Shown here: piece after piece, positions 1 through 15,000 of the stretch
How positions within the stretch are numbered: position 1 is the first letter of the stretch
Layout of the letters: the number at the start of each line of letters is the position of its first letter
From: Baylisascaris procyonis
Taxonomy: Eukaryota > Nematoda > Chromadorea > Rhabditida > Ascarididae
DNA length: 64,000 bases
Assembly: GCA_037389465.1 (NCBI GenBank)
Contig: JAZARR010000230.1
Location: 2,356,001-2,420,000, forward strand
Reading direction: 5' to 3'
Notes under the pieces: model-generated
What the model was told of the DNA's origin: nothing
The model's database searches: none
Seen by the model: the letters and a program-made list of their open reading frames with translations, nothing else
Translations under genes and position numbers: made by a program

Positions 1-3000
1 CCTTCTTTACTATGATTTGTATGCAAACCGCTAGGTGTCAACTATACGTTTTAAAACATCTCCACCATTCTTTCTGATCATTGATAGCTGAATCGAGAGC
101 ATCGACAGAACCCATGATGCATTTTTCTACCTCAAGAACGTACATAACATCTCAAATATCGAAAAACGATTGAACTGAATGCTAAATTGCAAGAATTCCG
201 GGAAAAAAATGCGAAATTCAACGTTACCTGTTCATCGATATTCCCGGGAGCTGCAGAAAAAGTCGGCTGGTCGACGTCAATGCCTATCTGAATCTGTTCA
301 ACTTTTCCTGTCGAATTACTACATCCTTCAACAGCGGACTGTGGAACGCTCGCGGTGCTCGGTGGACTTCTACTACTGACAGCCCCATCCGTTACCGTCA
401 CGTTAACACCTTCGCACATATCTTCAGCGTTCGTTAAGTCAGAACTGGATGGCACTGACAGCTTTCTCTCTGTTGCAGCTGTAATCTCACAAACGTCAGG
501 TTGCTTGGCATATATTTCAGCATCGCTATGAAGCACACCTGGAGGTGAGGTCGCTTCTTCTGATTCTTTCAGAGGCGTACCTTCTCGGTGTAATGGAGCG
601 AGGGTTGTCACACCGGTCGTCGAAGCTACGCCATCACTAGCAATCGGAAATATGGTGGACGTATCAACTGCTTCAATAAGTTGCCTTACAACCAGCTCAA
701 CAACGGCTGGTATTGTTGGCTCCAACTCACGTTCCACCGTTGTTACCACGATGGGTTCGCTTTTATCAGAAACAACGCAAATTTCGTCTATCTTTTCTCC
801 TTGTAGGGTGAGATTTGGCGGCGATACAGAATATGTCATGGATGATTCCTCGAGGAATACACTGGTTGATGTAACGTCGCTGGACGACTGAGAAGGAACC
901 AATTCTGAGGAAGCCAAAGGCACAACGGTTGCAGCTGCTGGCTGAGGGAATTCCGCAGCAAGCTGTATCACAATTTCGCTGCTTTTCGGTCCCACAGAGC
1001 CGGTTTCAACTGCTGCGTTGTCTTGGGCGGCTGGGATAGGTAAAGACTCCGCAAACGATGGATCTGCGATAATTCGTACTGCAGATCCCAATGATTCTGC
1101 TGTGGCAGTGGATGGCTCGGTCGACGATGAAGGAACGTTCCCATCATCTCTACTCCTTGCATCAAGCTGCGCCGTTTCACTCCTTCCAGGTAAAGGGATT
1201 TCTAGCAACGTAGCTGATGGCAGATGCTCTGCTTCGAGGGAATGCACCACCGCCTCGGTGATAGACGATGGTATTTCCCCAGGTATCTCTGAATCTGCTG
1301 ATTCCCTCTCCGCTCCGGCGAAAGAGTCTAAGAGAACAGCTGCCCCATGCGAGTCATTGGCCTCTATTGTTGTCGTATCTTCCATCATAACTGCATTCGC
1401 GTCTAAAGCAGGTTCAGCATTATGTACCGGAATAGGTGGCATAGCAATATTGAGCACGTCTAAAGGATCACCTTCTGATCCTTCCGTTCTGATGGCCGCA
1501 TCGCCAATTCTTGCAAAGACAGCCTGTAATGCATTTGCCATTTCCTTGATACGATCGGGAGATAACTCCAAGGATGAAAACTGCGGCGCACCTGACGTTG
1601 AAGGTACATCGGGGAAATGCGAACTTGGACTTGAGTAAGGCGGCACCGATGGTGGTCTAGACAACGGAGAGAGCTCCGCATCGGACGCCATTATGTCATA
1701 TTCGGGTCGGCGAGTGTCCACTGCGAATATTTCCGAGTTTCCGGAATGCGAAGGAAAGCAAGGAACCGCATCTGACGTCTTCGGTGCGTAGGGTGGTGGT
1801 GGGGGAGGTGGTGGCGGAGGAGGCGGTGGCAGACGATGGACTGGGGGAGGAGGGGGAGGAGGATGAGGTGATAATAGAATAGGCGGAGGTGGAGGCGCTG
1901 GCAGCCGCGCCAATTGCAATCGATCATCAGAAAACGAACCTGAAAACAACGTAACTATAACATGAGAAAATCCAGTGATCAGACCTGGCTTAAGACACAG
2001 ATGTGCTTTGGCATCATGAAATCATCAACGAAGAGAAGTAATGAAACGTCGAAGTGAGAGGATTTGACTATTACGCTAGCATCTCATACCTCTGCTCCTT
2101 CCTCTGAGGAGTGCAGGGGAGAAAATCAAGGCGGATAGATGCAATAGCCCCTACAATCTCTCATCCGGTGCTAACAATGTTTTAAAGATCATCCAACGAT
2201 GGACTGGACAAGCAGAAAAATAGGAAACCCGGGCAAATTCAGTTCTGATTTGTTCACGTGATGTAGATACATTACAACTGAACAATGAAACTATATAATC
2301 CATGATTTTTCGTTAAACCTTGCAATGTTTGATGTAAATGGCTATGACATGAGTTGAACAAATAAACATTTGAAACATCCCTTGTCATTCCAAGCGCTTA
2401 GTGCTCGAACTTCAAAAGTAGTGCGAAGCCCTATTGAGGATATGCGCAGGAATGTAGGAAAATTGCAAATCCCATTCCTAGTCAGGAAACGCCAATTAAT
2501 ACTTCAACGCATCCATAGTGTTTGCTCTCACTAAAGTGCCATACTGTTTTCTTTTTTATCACCTCCTCACTGTATGCATTATCAAGCTTCCTATTCGTGC
2601 TTTCGAGAGATGAAATATCAGAAAAGCGCATCAGCTAACAATCTAGAAAACAAAAGCAATGAATCGAAACAGCTCGTGGAAAATTGGAAATGTGGAAAAT
2701 TTAATGCGGAAAATTAGCATCACTAATCTTCAAAACGTGCACTTCGAAAGCGCCACTTTGCAGGCGATGCACCCCATTAAAAGCAACCAAAAGCAACGGC
2801 AACGAATCAATCCAATAACATAGAAGGCACTCACTACCACCGAATTCCGAAGGGATTTTTCGAAAGATTACAGATAACTGAATTATTCACCCGCAATATT
2901 AATCCAAAATTCCCCACCCCAATCGGCTGAAATTCGCTTCAAAAGCGCTAAATAATCTAGAGTGCTTTCCAGTAATCGATCGATAGAAGCAAATGACTGA

Positions 3001-6000
3001 CTGACACGCAGAAATGACGGAAATTTAATGAAGGAATAGAAGTACGCAATAAATTAATTAAAAACGCACGATTTTTCAACGGTTGTGCGTGGAACTGAGG
3101 TGAAGGTAGATGAGGTTGTTGCAGCGAAGGCTGTTGAATGAGCGGTGAATTGGCAACGGATTTGCGTCTGTCGATCATAGGTCCCAATCCCACTGTACCT
3201 CCACTTAGTCTTCGCTTCGCCATTTCAATCTTTTGTCTCTCTGCTGCTTTCTCTTGTTCGGTTTTGAATTTGCTCGATAGTAGTTGTGTCTGAATATAAA
3301 TAATAATTTATTCATCTTCATTTAATTAAGAACTCAATTAACCTCGACAAAGTGCGATCAAAGGTAACAGCCACTTTTTTAAAATCCTCCACTTTGCACT
3401 TTTCTGTTACAATCTTGAATTGAAACGATCATTTAGTGCACATCTCATAATGTATCGGTTAAAAGGTTTTGCATGCTAGCTGCTCGATTAGCATCAATAC
3501 CGTTGAAACGACAACAAAATAAAACACCCAAAGAGTAAATGCTATTTTCAAATACAAATAAAGCGAAATTAAACTCTTCCCGTTGAAAGATTAAATTGAC
3601 AGCTTTGTCGACAAGCTCATCCTTAATCTCTCATTCATTATAATCTATCCGAACGTAATCTGAGTGCCGCACTCTCCCATTCACGACTTAACTGTGCAAG
3701 CGGTCTAGTTGAAAATAGTGTTAAATACTGATATGCTTCATACTTAAACATTTTCTTCATTCTACTCCTCGTCTTTTACGTTTCCAGGTCTTCTTTTCTA
3801 CTTCTATCTGTCCCCTTATTACGCTGCCCTTTACATCGTGTTGTTTTACTAACATTACAACCTTTCATCATTTAACTAACAGGGTTATGCGTATCGTTCT
3901 GATGATGGCCCGCGCATAACTCCGGTGCACACGTAAACGAATAAGGGCCGAAACGTGTACACCTCTCAGGTCTTTGTTCTTTTCCTAGGATATCCTTTTT
4001 ACAAATACGATCTATTTTCACTATCTTCTCGTTCATTTTTATATTTTATTTTGCACTCATAATTCTTAAATAATCTCATGTTTTTAATTAATGGTGCATT
4101 TATGGGTTTAAATAATTCTAGTCTCATCATCAGTATTAAGAAAATTTTCGACATTACCGCAATATATAAACGTCTTGTTCAGCTTAACCTTAGATTAAAA
4201 TAGTGCATTGTGTTATGAACGTTTTATGCAAGTAAAATCGAAAGAAATACATCGCAAAAAACATAACATACCTGTTTATCAAAAATGGAATCGAGAACAT
4301 CGATAGGCGCTTGCATACGTGGCGGAATCTTCTTTCGTGCTATGACCGCTTTTTTCTTCTCTGTATCCGAAGTTGGTTCCTTCGGTTTGTCGACTGTGGA
4401 ATCCGCTGGCCTTATTTTAGCCACATCCGATGACTGCAAGACCTATACGTATAATTTAAGCAAAGACAACTGTTGAAGGATCGGCCCGGTCATACGCTCG
4501 GAAGTTTAAAGAAATTCGACGAAAAAATAAGCAAAAAAAAAGGATCTCCATCCGCTAACTCGCATCCCATAATTTGAGTGACAAAAAACCCTTTACAAAA
4601 CTATATCTAGAATGGTTTCTGGCATAATTGCTACTTTCTGTCCATCGAAGTAGAAGTGACAAAACATTGTGGAGCTTCGAATTTATGGTATTGCGAGATG
4701 ATTGCATCCCTTAACAATTCCACTAATACTCGACGAATAAACTATAAAAAAAGGATAAACTTACAGTGGAGGCACTGGTTTGTACGGACGGTGATATTGG
4801 TCCCGACACTTGGCCTTTGGCCGCATCGCTTAGCGCGTTTATAAGAACCTTTTTCAATTCTGGTTCATCCTTCTGAGCACTTTTTTCAGAGTTTATAGAT
4901 GCTTTTTTTATCTCCAATCCTTCCTTCCGGATGGTCTTTTCTGTGCTTACGATAACACTTTTCACCTCTGCCTCGTCCTTTCGAGAACTCTTATCGGAAT
5001 CAAGTTTCAACTTTAGAATAAGACTCTTCTTGTGCTTCGGTTCAATTCCATCTCCAGTCATATGCTTTTCCGATTCCTTATCAACGCGGACTTTATCCAC
5101 TGACTTTTCTTTTGTCGCGACCTGTGGTGCCTCACTTTCATCCTTGATTGCCAGTTTTGTTTGATCGTTGAGTTGATGCCTTTCTTCTTCTTTTATGACT
5201 TTCTCTGGCTTCTTGGCTTTTAGATCAATCCTCAACCTCAATTCCAGGCCCGTCTCTTCTTCGTAACTATTCTCGCAAGCCGATTGTGCGAGTTCCTTTT
5301 CATCCTCATTTTTCAGCTGCTCATTTCCTTTTCTTTTCTTCCGCTAAAAAAAAAAAAAAAATTCCATCACGACGGCACAAAAATCCACACAAAGCTAAAA
5401 CCAAATGGTCTGGCGCTGAGGAACAGCTGACTCCTAGTTCAGCACAACCAGCTGCCAGTAGCACCAATGATTGTGTGGCTTTATGGCACTAGAAAACGAC
5501 TCATATAGATCTTAAAATAGGACATGTCAGCTGCACCATAATCTCACCGCCATGAAGACCTTAAAAGCCTCAATACTATATACTCAATGCGTGATCACTC
5601 AATTCAGACGGATAAAAACACAGCCATAAAAAGAAAAACATTGCAAAACTTTGGCAAACAAAAAGCCCTACAACCTCCGACTCTCACTAACTATCACCAT
5701 TCGTCTCTACGATTCGATTCATAAACTGCGGAGTGGAGAACTTCATTCGCAGAATAGATCAACACCGGGTGATCTTCAATACTCTTGTCATGCTCTCAAT
5801 AAGGGATTTGAGCCTTTGAAATTGCAGTCAAATTAATTGAGTGCCAATACGCCCATTCATTGTACTAGTTTTACTTCAGTCAATTAATAAAGATGAAACT
5901 GAAAGCATAAACGCAAAACATACAGGTGTACGTGTGACTGTTAAATGATTGCTTTCTGAAGACGTCGCCTGATATGGGAGCTTCGTGGCAACAGCACTAG

Positions 6001-8086
6001 AACCCGAAGCCCTCTTGCCTTTCACCAGATTCGGTTTGTTTTCTATTTCAGGAAATGTGTCATAGACCCTGGATGGTGTCACTCCACTTATTGCGGCTAG
6101 GTCGGACGAGACATCATTCTGCAATCAGCATTCCCAAATCGAATAACCCAAATAAAAAAAAAAAAAACAAAAGGAATGAATAGGATATGAGATAAAAGGA
6201 TGTAATTACTATTAATTACTATAAACCTTCGGCTGAGAAATCCTTTCACATGACTTCACAGAGGCTCTCTACCTTTTTTATCTGTCACATATCCCATAAA
6301 ATTTTTTCTCCTCATTTCCATCTCATCCTCAATCATTTATGCTAAGCACTATTAGAGATACAAAAAGCAAATAGCATAAATGAGTGTAATTTTACAAACA
6401 TTCACACACAGCAACCACCTGCTGCTACATACACAACTATACCATAAAAGTACATACACAATTTCACCTCCTTTCTTCCCTTCTCCCTTCCCTCCTCTCA
6501 TCCGTTTAGTAACTTGCCTCCACTTTACTTAAAATCACATCGATACTTTTTCAATAACATGGCCGCATATATCGATATAACAACCGCTTCATAATAAAAG
6601 GTCTTTGAACGCATAAGGATAATTCTTTGAATGAACCTCAAAGTGTATGAAAAACTCACTGAAAATTCGATAGAAAAAGACTCCTCAACGATTTCAACCT
6701 CGTCAACTTGAGATGTATCAGTGATATGTTTCGCTTTTTTAGATGGCGGCTCCAATGATTCATCTGGTTGTTGATTTTGATCGCTTTCAATTTCCTCTTT
6801 CTAAAATGCATTTTATAAGAATTAAAAATGATCGAATTTAAGTAGTAACAACTACCAAACAACGAAAACAATCGAGGACGAAGATCTTTAATTTGATGCA
6901 ATCAGAAGTTGATCTAAAACGGGGGATGATCATTGCAGTGTACACGTATTGTTTACATCTATATTATGCGGTAACCCACTCATACACCTATTTTTGCTTT
7001 TTTTTTTTCTCGATGCGAGCATCAAAGCGAAAAAATCAACCTATAAGAACTATTCCTATGGCTGTGCATTTTTACCAACCGATAATCGGAACGTTTATGA
7101 AAGAATCCATTCCGATTCCTGATAGTTCCTCTCTTTGTGAACATCTGGGAACAATCCAAGAACGCAAACACCGATAATCATTCACTACGCATCCACCAAA
7201 AGGGCCGTTTAACTCCAGCATCTTTCGATAATCTTTTGATTCAAACAATTATAACGCCCTGCGTAAACTTTCCAAGTATTCTGCTAACAAATTTATCGTA
7301 AAAATTAAATTTCGCAATCAATACCACCAAGAATATATAACTGACCACTTTTGCAGCCCTCTTTAAAGGTGCCTTCCTTGGCGATTTTTCCGGAAATGGG
7401 CGTGGCGAGTATGAATGATGTCCCATTCGCTCAAGATCCACTGCCTCCTGAAAACAAATCAAATCTGGAAATAAATGAAACGCTGCTCAAAGAAATGGTA
7501 TGTGGTACAACATCCATACAAGTACTAAACACTTCTAAACCTGAATTGCGAATGTAACGATTCTTAGAAGAATGCCCCGGTGGAAAAACCAAAAGGTAAG
7601 ACAAATAATGGGCACGCCTACGTCCTATCCACATCAACACTTACCCCTCTATTCCACATTAAATTCAATGATTAGCGTTTTTATGCGTTCCCCGCAACCA
7701 AACATATCACGTTCTACACATCACGCAAACTTTTCTCAACGTTTGCCACGAACCTAAACACTAACAACAGCCCAACCGATGGTCACATCATATACTATAC
7801 TTATTTACCAAAACCACATCCTTCCCCTCATTTTCGGTAACGAACATTTTTGAACGCAATAAAACTATATTCCAGAAGAGAATATGACTAAAGCCTAGTG
7901 TGAATCTACATTAAACGATATTTAAAACGCTACCTGCAATCGATCAGCGAGCATATTTTTATTGCCGGAAGTATCAAGTCCTCTTTGTTCGAGTTCCCTC
8001 TTCAATCTACCTGTATCCAACAAATGAATCATTGCTGGATTCAAAGTTTCCGATCCCGCACCACTTCTTCGACTTCGTGTTGCCAT
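1..8086 (-). CDS. SAP-domain nuclear protein with proline-rich giant exon (acinus or SAF-B class), 3' end outside window
   Basis: Eight exons join in phase: 8086-7934, 7447-7346, 6800-6660, 6118-5924, 5343-4765, 4433-4272, 3289-3070 and 1939-228, giving about 1088 residues. A further exon begins near 126-131 and runs toward the left edge; its acceptor and frame are ambiguous. Residues about 15-58 form a SAP motif (LKRELEQRGLDTSGNKNML), a DNA-binding helix-turn-helix of chromatin and RNA-processing proteins. The middle is charged and disordered, with basic clusters such as RKKRKG at about 198. The 1712-base exon opens with runs of up to 13 prolines (about residues 525-570), followed by a long acidic Ser/Thr-rich stretch. 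An N-terminal SAP and a long disordered middle fit acinus; the TSGNK core also fits SAF-B. Either would carry an RRM in the missing C-terminus. The ATG lies seven bases after a TTTTCAG acceptor. The SAP call is strong; the family is a guess. Confidence 0.75.
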
Positions 8087-8096
8087 TTTCACCTGA
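8086..8096 (-). promoter_or_regulatory. Acceptor just upstream of the SAP-gene ATG, candidate trans-splice site
   Basis: Reading the minus strand, ATTTTCAG ends at 8093 and the ATG begins at 8086. No upstream coding exon is needed to complete the N-terminus, so this acceptor may receive a spliced leader. An upstream noncoding exon would explain it equally well. Confidence 0.45.
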
Positions 8097-11000
8097 AAAT
8101 GTCAGCAATTAAGGCCACTTTACTAAAACGACCTGAACAACTACACAACGGTATATATCGTATAGCCTCGAAAAACATTACACTCGCAAAACCTGAAATA
8201 GAAAAATGGTTTCAGTACGAAGGGATTAATTTTTACCATATTCTAATGGGACAGAATACTATATAACCTTCTAATTACTAGAGAATTTTTTTTTTTGTTG
8301 AATGTAATAATGGAAGAAGGGAGTCGGTTTCACTAGCATCTCTTGCTGTTTACACATGTAACAGGAAGGAACAAAAATTTTCACGATCTGGGAAACACTA
8401 CGCGCATTTCAATAGTTCTGAAGATAAAAGACTGACTTCAATAAGAGCTGTTTTCGTGTCACCTGACAACAAAACAGAACCTCAGCGAGAAGGGAAGAGG
8501 TGATAAAAAGTGAAAGGTGATACCGACAATCCCATAGCAACCTCCCCTCCCTCCTTCCTAAATACCTTGCACAAACTGACGATTATAGAACTTCAATGTT
8601 AGACAAAAACATCACAACAAAAACAAGTACGAAATCAAAATAAACATTAAACGGTTTCATTCAAAAAGCAATGATAAAAACCTAATAAAAATAAAAATAA
8701 TCACCGGCGTCAGGTTGTTTTTTTTTTGTATTTGCATTTGTTTAAAGGTTTATTTTTTATGAGTTACCGTTATTATAATTTTTTATGCGTATTATGTATA
8801 ATCTTCTTTCTTTGATCGGAGATACGAAACTTTATTACCTCTTTAAAACAAACAATTACTTCTTCAAAACAAATATCGTCAAATTTCAACTCGATAACAA
8901 TGAAAGCATCATACATACGAAAAATAACAATAAATTTATGCGCTGTTTCGAGAGAAAAAAAATTCGCTTGAAATAAAAAACAATTCAATAATGAAATAAA
9001 AAATAAGACTTCAGTAGGCAATGAATGGGGAATGAAACTCAAATTTATTTTCCACAATCTGAGATAATTCAATGAATTATGCTTCATAGTATCTTCCCTA
9101 TTAAATAAACGTTGAAAATGTTAGCTAATTCGATGAAATTACTGAGGAAAAAAACAATATGGATGCATCGCATCGCAAGAAAGCTATCATCTAGCTAGGT
9201 AAAATATTTATTGAGTCAGTTATCAAACTGAATTGTGGATAAGATGATCTTTTTTTTTTTAAACGTGAACCAACAAAAAATCCTTTAGTTGACTGCTTTC
9301 AAACGATACGATCAGCTGGAATAATCTAATTGCAAACGTTTTAATTCCAAAGAAAATCTCAACGCTCACCTAGTACTGTGCAATAACTGCAATGCAGCCG
9401 CCACTATGTCGGTCTTTTATGAGTGAATTTAGGCAGCTGCGCGAATATTTTATTTCCACCCGAATGACCCGAATGAGGACCGCGCATTTTATTGGCTTTT
9501 ACAGCCATTGAGCAAAGGCCACATTTGCTTACATAGGTCTTTAACCGTTACTTGTGTATACCTTATCAAGCTCAAGGAAAGACCTATTTCAAACTCAAGC
9601 CAAAGAAAGCGGACAGAACGAGGCCTATTCGAAAGTTCAGGATCCTCTGAAAGTGAGGCGCAATCGGCCAGACAATCAACAAACACTAAAAACAACTGAA
9701 ATTCCCCGAAGGCCTTGAGAAGAATTGTCGAAAAGCCTGAAATTTTCCGCACTTTTTGCAGTAAATTCAAATGAGATTATTTAGAACTTATTCAAATCAA
9801 CAATTTTATCATTTGAATCCCAACTTAAATATGCAAATATTTTATCGTTCACATTATATCAGTCGACGATTGGAACGATTGCAAACCATAGGAAACTTGA
9901 ACGGCTGTACCCAAAAAAAAAAAAAAACAATGACGTCAAAAAAAACAAACCCCATAAAAAACAAAATCGAAAAAAAGCACCACACAAACAACGCCAAGAG
10001 TGCATTTGTTTCGTAAATCACCACATTTGGCAAAATTCCAAGTGATGCAGGCAATCGTTTCGAGACCAACCTAAAATAAAAATCTGCCAATCGAAAATTG
10101 TTACAGCTATCTCCGTAATTGCAAACTGCAGCACTAATTTTTGATTAGTTTTCCAGAATACAACCATTATCCCAACGAATGAAACACCTTGCTTACCTGG
10201 ATTTTCCACCTATATTATTAAATACCGTGATGTATTCTGCATTCTCAGATGAGGAAAATGTTCGCTGTATTTAACTATATACTTAACCGAATCTATAGTA
10301 AAATTTAAAACTACTCAAAGTTTTCGAATCGTAAAACATCCTACAAAACAAAGTAGGTAGACCAATTGTCGATTAAAGAAGCCATTAGAAAGGAGTGATC
10401 AGTAGTAAAAAAAAAGACTTCTAAGCTATATAAGCAATAAACATGAAAGTCTTTCACATACCGAACAAAACTTCCAAAAATGTAACAGTTAAGCAACTCT
10501 AGAAGTGCTACTCCACTTGCTCATTCCTCTTCTCTGCATCTTCGCATCCTTTGGTCCGACCTTTCTAACGTTATGCCTGATGATTCTCTGCCGAATGCCG
10601 AACAGTGATCTCATCTTTATTTATTTTTTGCTTACCAACGATTCGCATTTTATTTATATATTTTTTGATTATATTGAAATTTTCCTCATACAAAAATATA
10701 ATAAAAAATTTTTTATAAATCTTCCTTATCTTATAATGAAAGATATATGATCATATCTAACATTAATATAACAATTCAAATTATTTTATAATATTGTTAA
10801 TAATATAATTCACATGTTTCAATTAATTATTTTCAAGTTACGGGTTTCATTTTATGAGCGTATTCGAAGAGAGACAATAAAACGATTATATAAGACATTC
10901 CTAACAATCGAATCAAAGCGACAATGAGTAAACAATCCCCATATAACAGTTGAATGCAAAATTCCCGTATATATTCCACAACGCGAAGCATATAAAATAA

Positions 11001-11763
11001 AACAAAGAATACAATTTCAATTAAAATTACTCACAGAATATTTTATAATATAATTTAGAATAAATAAATTCAATAATATAACAAAGAAATAAATAAATCT
11101 CAGATAATATAATAAACAATGAAATCAAAAGCACCAGAAATAGGAGATTACGCACCTATGAGAACGTTAAGGAAGAACGACAAATCGACAAATATTTCAC
11201 CTTTAAAGGGTAATTAAAAAGGACGATAATCAGATACAACAAAAGATACTCAATGTAAAACCTATTACGATCACTCATACCTATAAATTAACATCGAATT
11301 ATTGTAATAGTTTTCTTCATTTCCGCACAATAGATTATCATCTCATTTCCTACTCCGTATAACTTACTCCATATTCCGTGGCAAACACCCCAACTATGCA
11401 AACCAAGCAGCATAGAAAAAAATATTACAGAATAGGTTCCAAGATTTCCTTAATTTAAAGGAAGAAAATTCTTTTTTCTTATTTTTTATAAAAAGAGCAT
11501 GAAGATAAAATTCAATTGGTCGATATTACAGTAAAACCGTTAGATGAGTATAAATTTCTTCGTTTAAAAATTTTCTGCAAAACGAATCCAACGTAGTCTA
11601 AAATTTTGAGATACTCTTCTCAATAATCAACTCAAAAAATGACTAGAAGATTTCACAGGTCAGAGAAGAAAAAAAGATTGAACAAGGTAACGATAAGAGG
11701 AAATTCATAAGATTCACTTCGTAATCGAAAGACACAAAAAACTAAATAATATGGCGTATGGGA
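8097..11763. other. Intergenic, no supported gene
   Basis: This stretch separates the 5' end of the SAP gene from the stop codon of the CNTD1 homolog. The best open frames are a 93-residue minus frame at 9489-9770 and an overlapping 63-residue Ser/Arg-rich plus frame at 9508-9699. Neither has convincing splice sites or a recognisable domain. The part from about 10600 to 11150 is very AT-rich and empty. Confidence 0.6.
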
Positions 11764-12001
11764 TTAACTCCAGCTGCGGGATGACGAATATGATGTGCTT
11801 GCATTATGAGAGTTTGATCTCATTGTCTCACATCTATGTTTTTCCGTTATACATTCGACAATGGCCACATACATATCCGTGATATCATCCAAAGGTGTTC
11901 CGCCAATTTCATGCAGTTCCTGAATTACCTAAAAACATTCACCTAAATGACAGCAAGAGTATAATTTAAGAATTACAGCACAAACAGCCCCAACGAGCGT
12001 G

Positions 12002-12099
<98 letters not shown>

Positions 12100-15000
12100 C
12101 AGAGACAGAGAAAGACAAAGAGAGGGGGAAAAGCAAGAGTTCCCGGAAATATTTCACCTGATTCCCCTCCACAGTCAACAGCTCATCAAAAGCATTGTGC
12201 CATATTTGTTGCATATACCTCATATCATCATAAATGCCCCCATTGTGCTATCTTTCAACAGTGGGTTAAGTCATCCCCATCTCCACATTACTGCCGATCC
12301 CGTCTATAATATTCTATTGTTTCAGGCACTACTATTGTTGAGGCATTATGAGTAAGTTCTTACTATCTTCTATATTACTTTGCTTGTTTTTCTATGATTT
12401 CGTTCTTCACTAACATTTCACTAATATCGATGCATTGAAATGAAATTATTTCAAAGAAATTCATGCCGAACTGTGATTTAAATATTTTCTCATAGAAATG
12501 CACCAATGGCAATAACTGCATTATAATACGCCAATTCCGACACACTCTAATTGAGTGGATTAATCAACATTCGTAAATTAGTTTTTCCCTCTCTCTTTCT
12601 CTTTTATTCTCTCTTTCTTTCTCCCTCGATCATTTTCTCTCGTTCCTCACAGTTGTTGAAATAAAATCTCCTTTAATCAAATATTTTTTTAATCTACCCT
12701 ATTCAGTGCAAAAGGAAAGTGCACATTTCTTACAAATTTTACTTAGTAACGAGTATCGACTAATCAATAAGTATAAATTCCGATTATTTATTCATAAATG
12801 CCTTCATTCCTTACTCTTCAAATATAGGTATATACCTAGTTACACCTCTTCCAAGAAATGCTTTATTTACCGACTAAGTTTACACAGACTTCATCATCAT
12901 CATCGCAATGCGATGCCTCCTATCTAAGTTATTTTTAAAGTATTACCTCCAATCGTCATTTAAATGAATGCTCAAATAGAAATTAAATTTGAACCTGATC
13001 AGCAACAACAGCACCATCAGCACAATCGGCCGCTGCTGCAACTATACTTGCACCCAAAAGCATCCAATCAGCACGTACTCGACATAGCTGATATCTGCAA
13101 ATAAATCGCATAAAAATCGCCCATCTTTCAAATAATTAGCAAAAACTTCAGATAAACGAATGCGCACATCCTAGATAGAAAAAAAACTCATCCTTATTTA
13201 CATACAGACATAATAAACGACATTCCTCAAATATAAATGGATAAAGTTACCTTCAGGTTCGAACTATACGCGGATATTAAAACTATAAAATTTCTTAACT
13301 TGCAAATTAAAAGTCGTCGAGAAAAAAAAATGCAAATTTAAATTTTTTGGAGCATTTGCATTCAATATATCCCTATCGGCGACTGAGAAAAATTTTTATT
13401 TTGCATTCTCTCAATTAATCAGCACAAAGTTCGCATTTTTTGTTACTGAATTACATATTTTTCAAGTCATTATGCAAATTTTCAAAGATATAGATAGTGA
13501 AAAATTTCGAATCGATAAATTTTCGAGTAGAACGGACGAAACGAATTAAACGTTTTTGAAAGCAACTCGCACGAGAAATGTGGAAAAATGTTCGGGATAT
13601 TCCATACTGGTTTTAAAATTTTGAGTGCTAGAACATATAGCATCTAATCCGTAAGACATAATGAGCAAGGTGGGAGTTTTTTCTTGAAGGCTGACACCTG
13701 TTCCTCATTGGAAGGGGGTGAGGAGGTTCCTTATTTATCATTTAAATACGTTTTGAGAAAAAGGCGCCTCTTTTGCTCCGATTTTAGATAATCCAAAATC
13801 CAGGCAGCCGTCGCCGGATCCATGAATACTTGTGACCTTCTGTTCGGGCAAACGGCTCCTTCATAAAGAATAAAAAGAAAGAACGAGATGCCTAAAGAGC
13901 ACTCAGTCACTTTCGCCCACAGCCATTCTCCCCGGGTTTTTTCCCTACATCTTTTCTTCCTCTTTCGTTTTCCCACGTTAGATTTTTTGCTTGAAATTCT
14001 CCTCACCCTCACCAAGCAATCACTTGCACACCGCATAAAACAACGAAATGTCAACGTGAATGAGGAATGAGATACCTGGGGAAGTTATAGGCAGCCGGTC
14101 CAAGTATATTCATCAATAATCTCTTCAAGATATCATCCCAAAACATAAAAACACAATCCATGCAAAGAAGGACGAATTGCCAATAGGTAGCCGTATCGAA
14201 TTGCATCAATGAACGCCTTTCTGGAAATCTCTTTATCAAAGTCTATCGATTAAGTATCACTTCCGATCATATGATTTATGATTTTATTCACGAAAATATA
14301 TGGTATTATTCGAGAATATTATAAACATAAATTAAAAGTTAAAATATATGAAATCATATAGTTTGCAAGGACTAACCAAGCATTTTAAGTAATGTTTCCG
14401 CATAAACGAGTGGTGTTTGACGAGAAGAAATCTTCCAATCGACCGATGTGAGCACTCGTATTTCCGAACGCATCACTGAATCATCTGTATAGGCATAACC
14501 AAGCGTTTTCAAACAAAATCGCACCAACTTACGTGATAAACTCTAAAGATTTTTTTTTTCATTTATAACCATGAAAATTATTTTTTATTTAAATAAATCG
14601 ATTATACTAACAAAGCAAGTTTAATGAAATTTTATGATGGGAGAATAATAGCTTAAAATTTTGCTTCAAAATGACAATCACCCCTTCCCCCCCTCCCTCA
14701 CTAAATTTTATTCTTAGGTCCATCTGCTTTCCCCACTAACTTTTCGAGGCAGTAATGATTCGCCACATGATTGATAAGCTCACTAAAGTCTAAGGGTTGT
14801 TGTATTGAAGAGGAAGATAAATAAAATGAAGTTGGGCTGGTTAGGTGAACAAGGAATCCTTTCACTAATATTGCATCTTTGCCTATTTAATAAGCTATAA
14901 AGTAACACACAGTAAACGTTGTCAACTAAACATGAAAATAACGGGTTTTGTTATCTCACCAATTTTTGGACTATCTTGAATCCGAGATGGAACTTCCAAA

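Noticed and set aside
1018..1638. 206-residue plus-strand open frame
   Set aside because: It is antisense to the giant exon of the SAP gene, whose minus frame has the SAP exon chain and polyproline runs. The plus frame is Ser/Ala-rich by reflection.
11999..12355. 118-residue plus frame starting with repeated Ile-Tyr
   Set aside because: It is a translation of the TA and GA microsatellite.
13731..14054. 107-residue minus frame inside the CNTD1 locus
   Set aside because: Exons 14220-14076 and 13094-12995 join in phase and match CNTD1 without it, so it is intronic.
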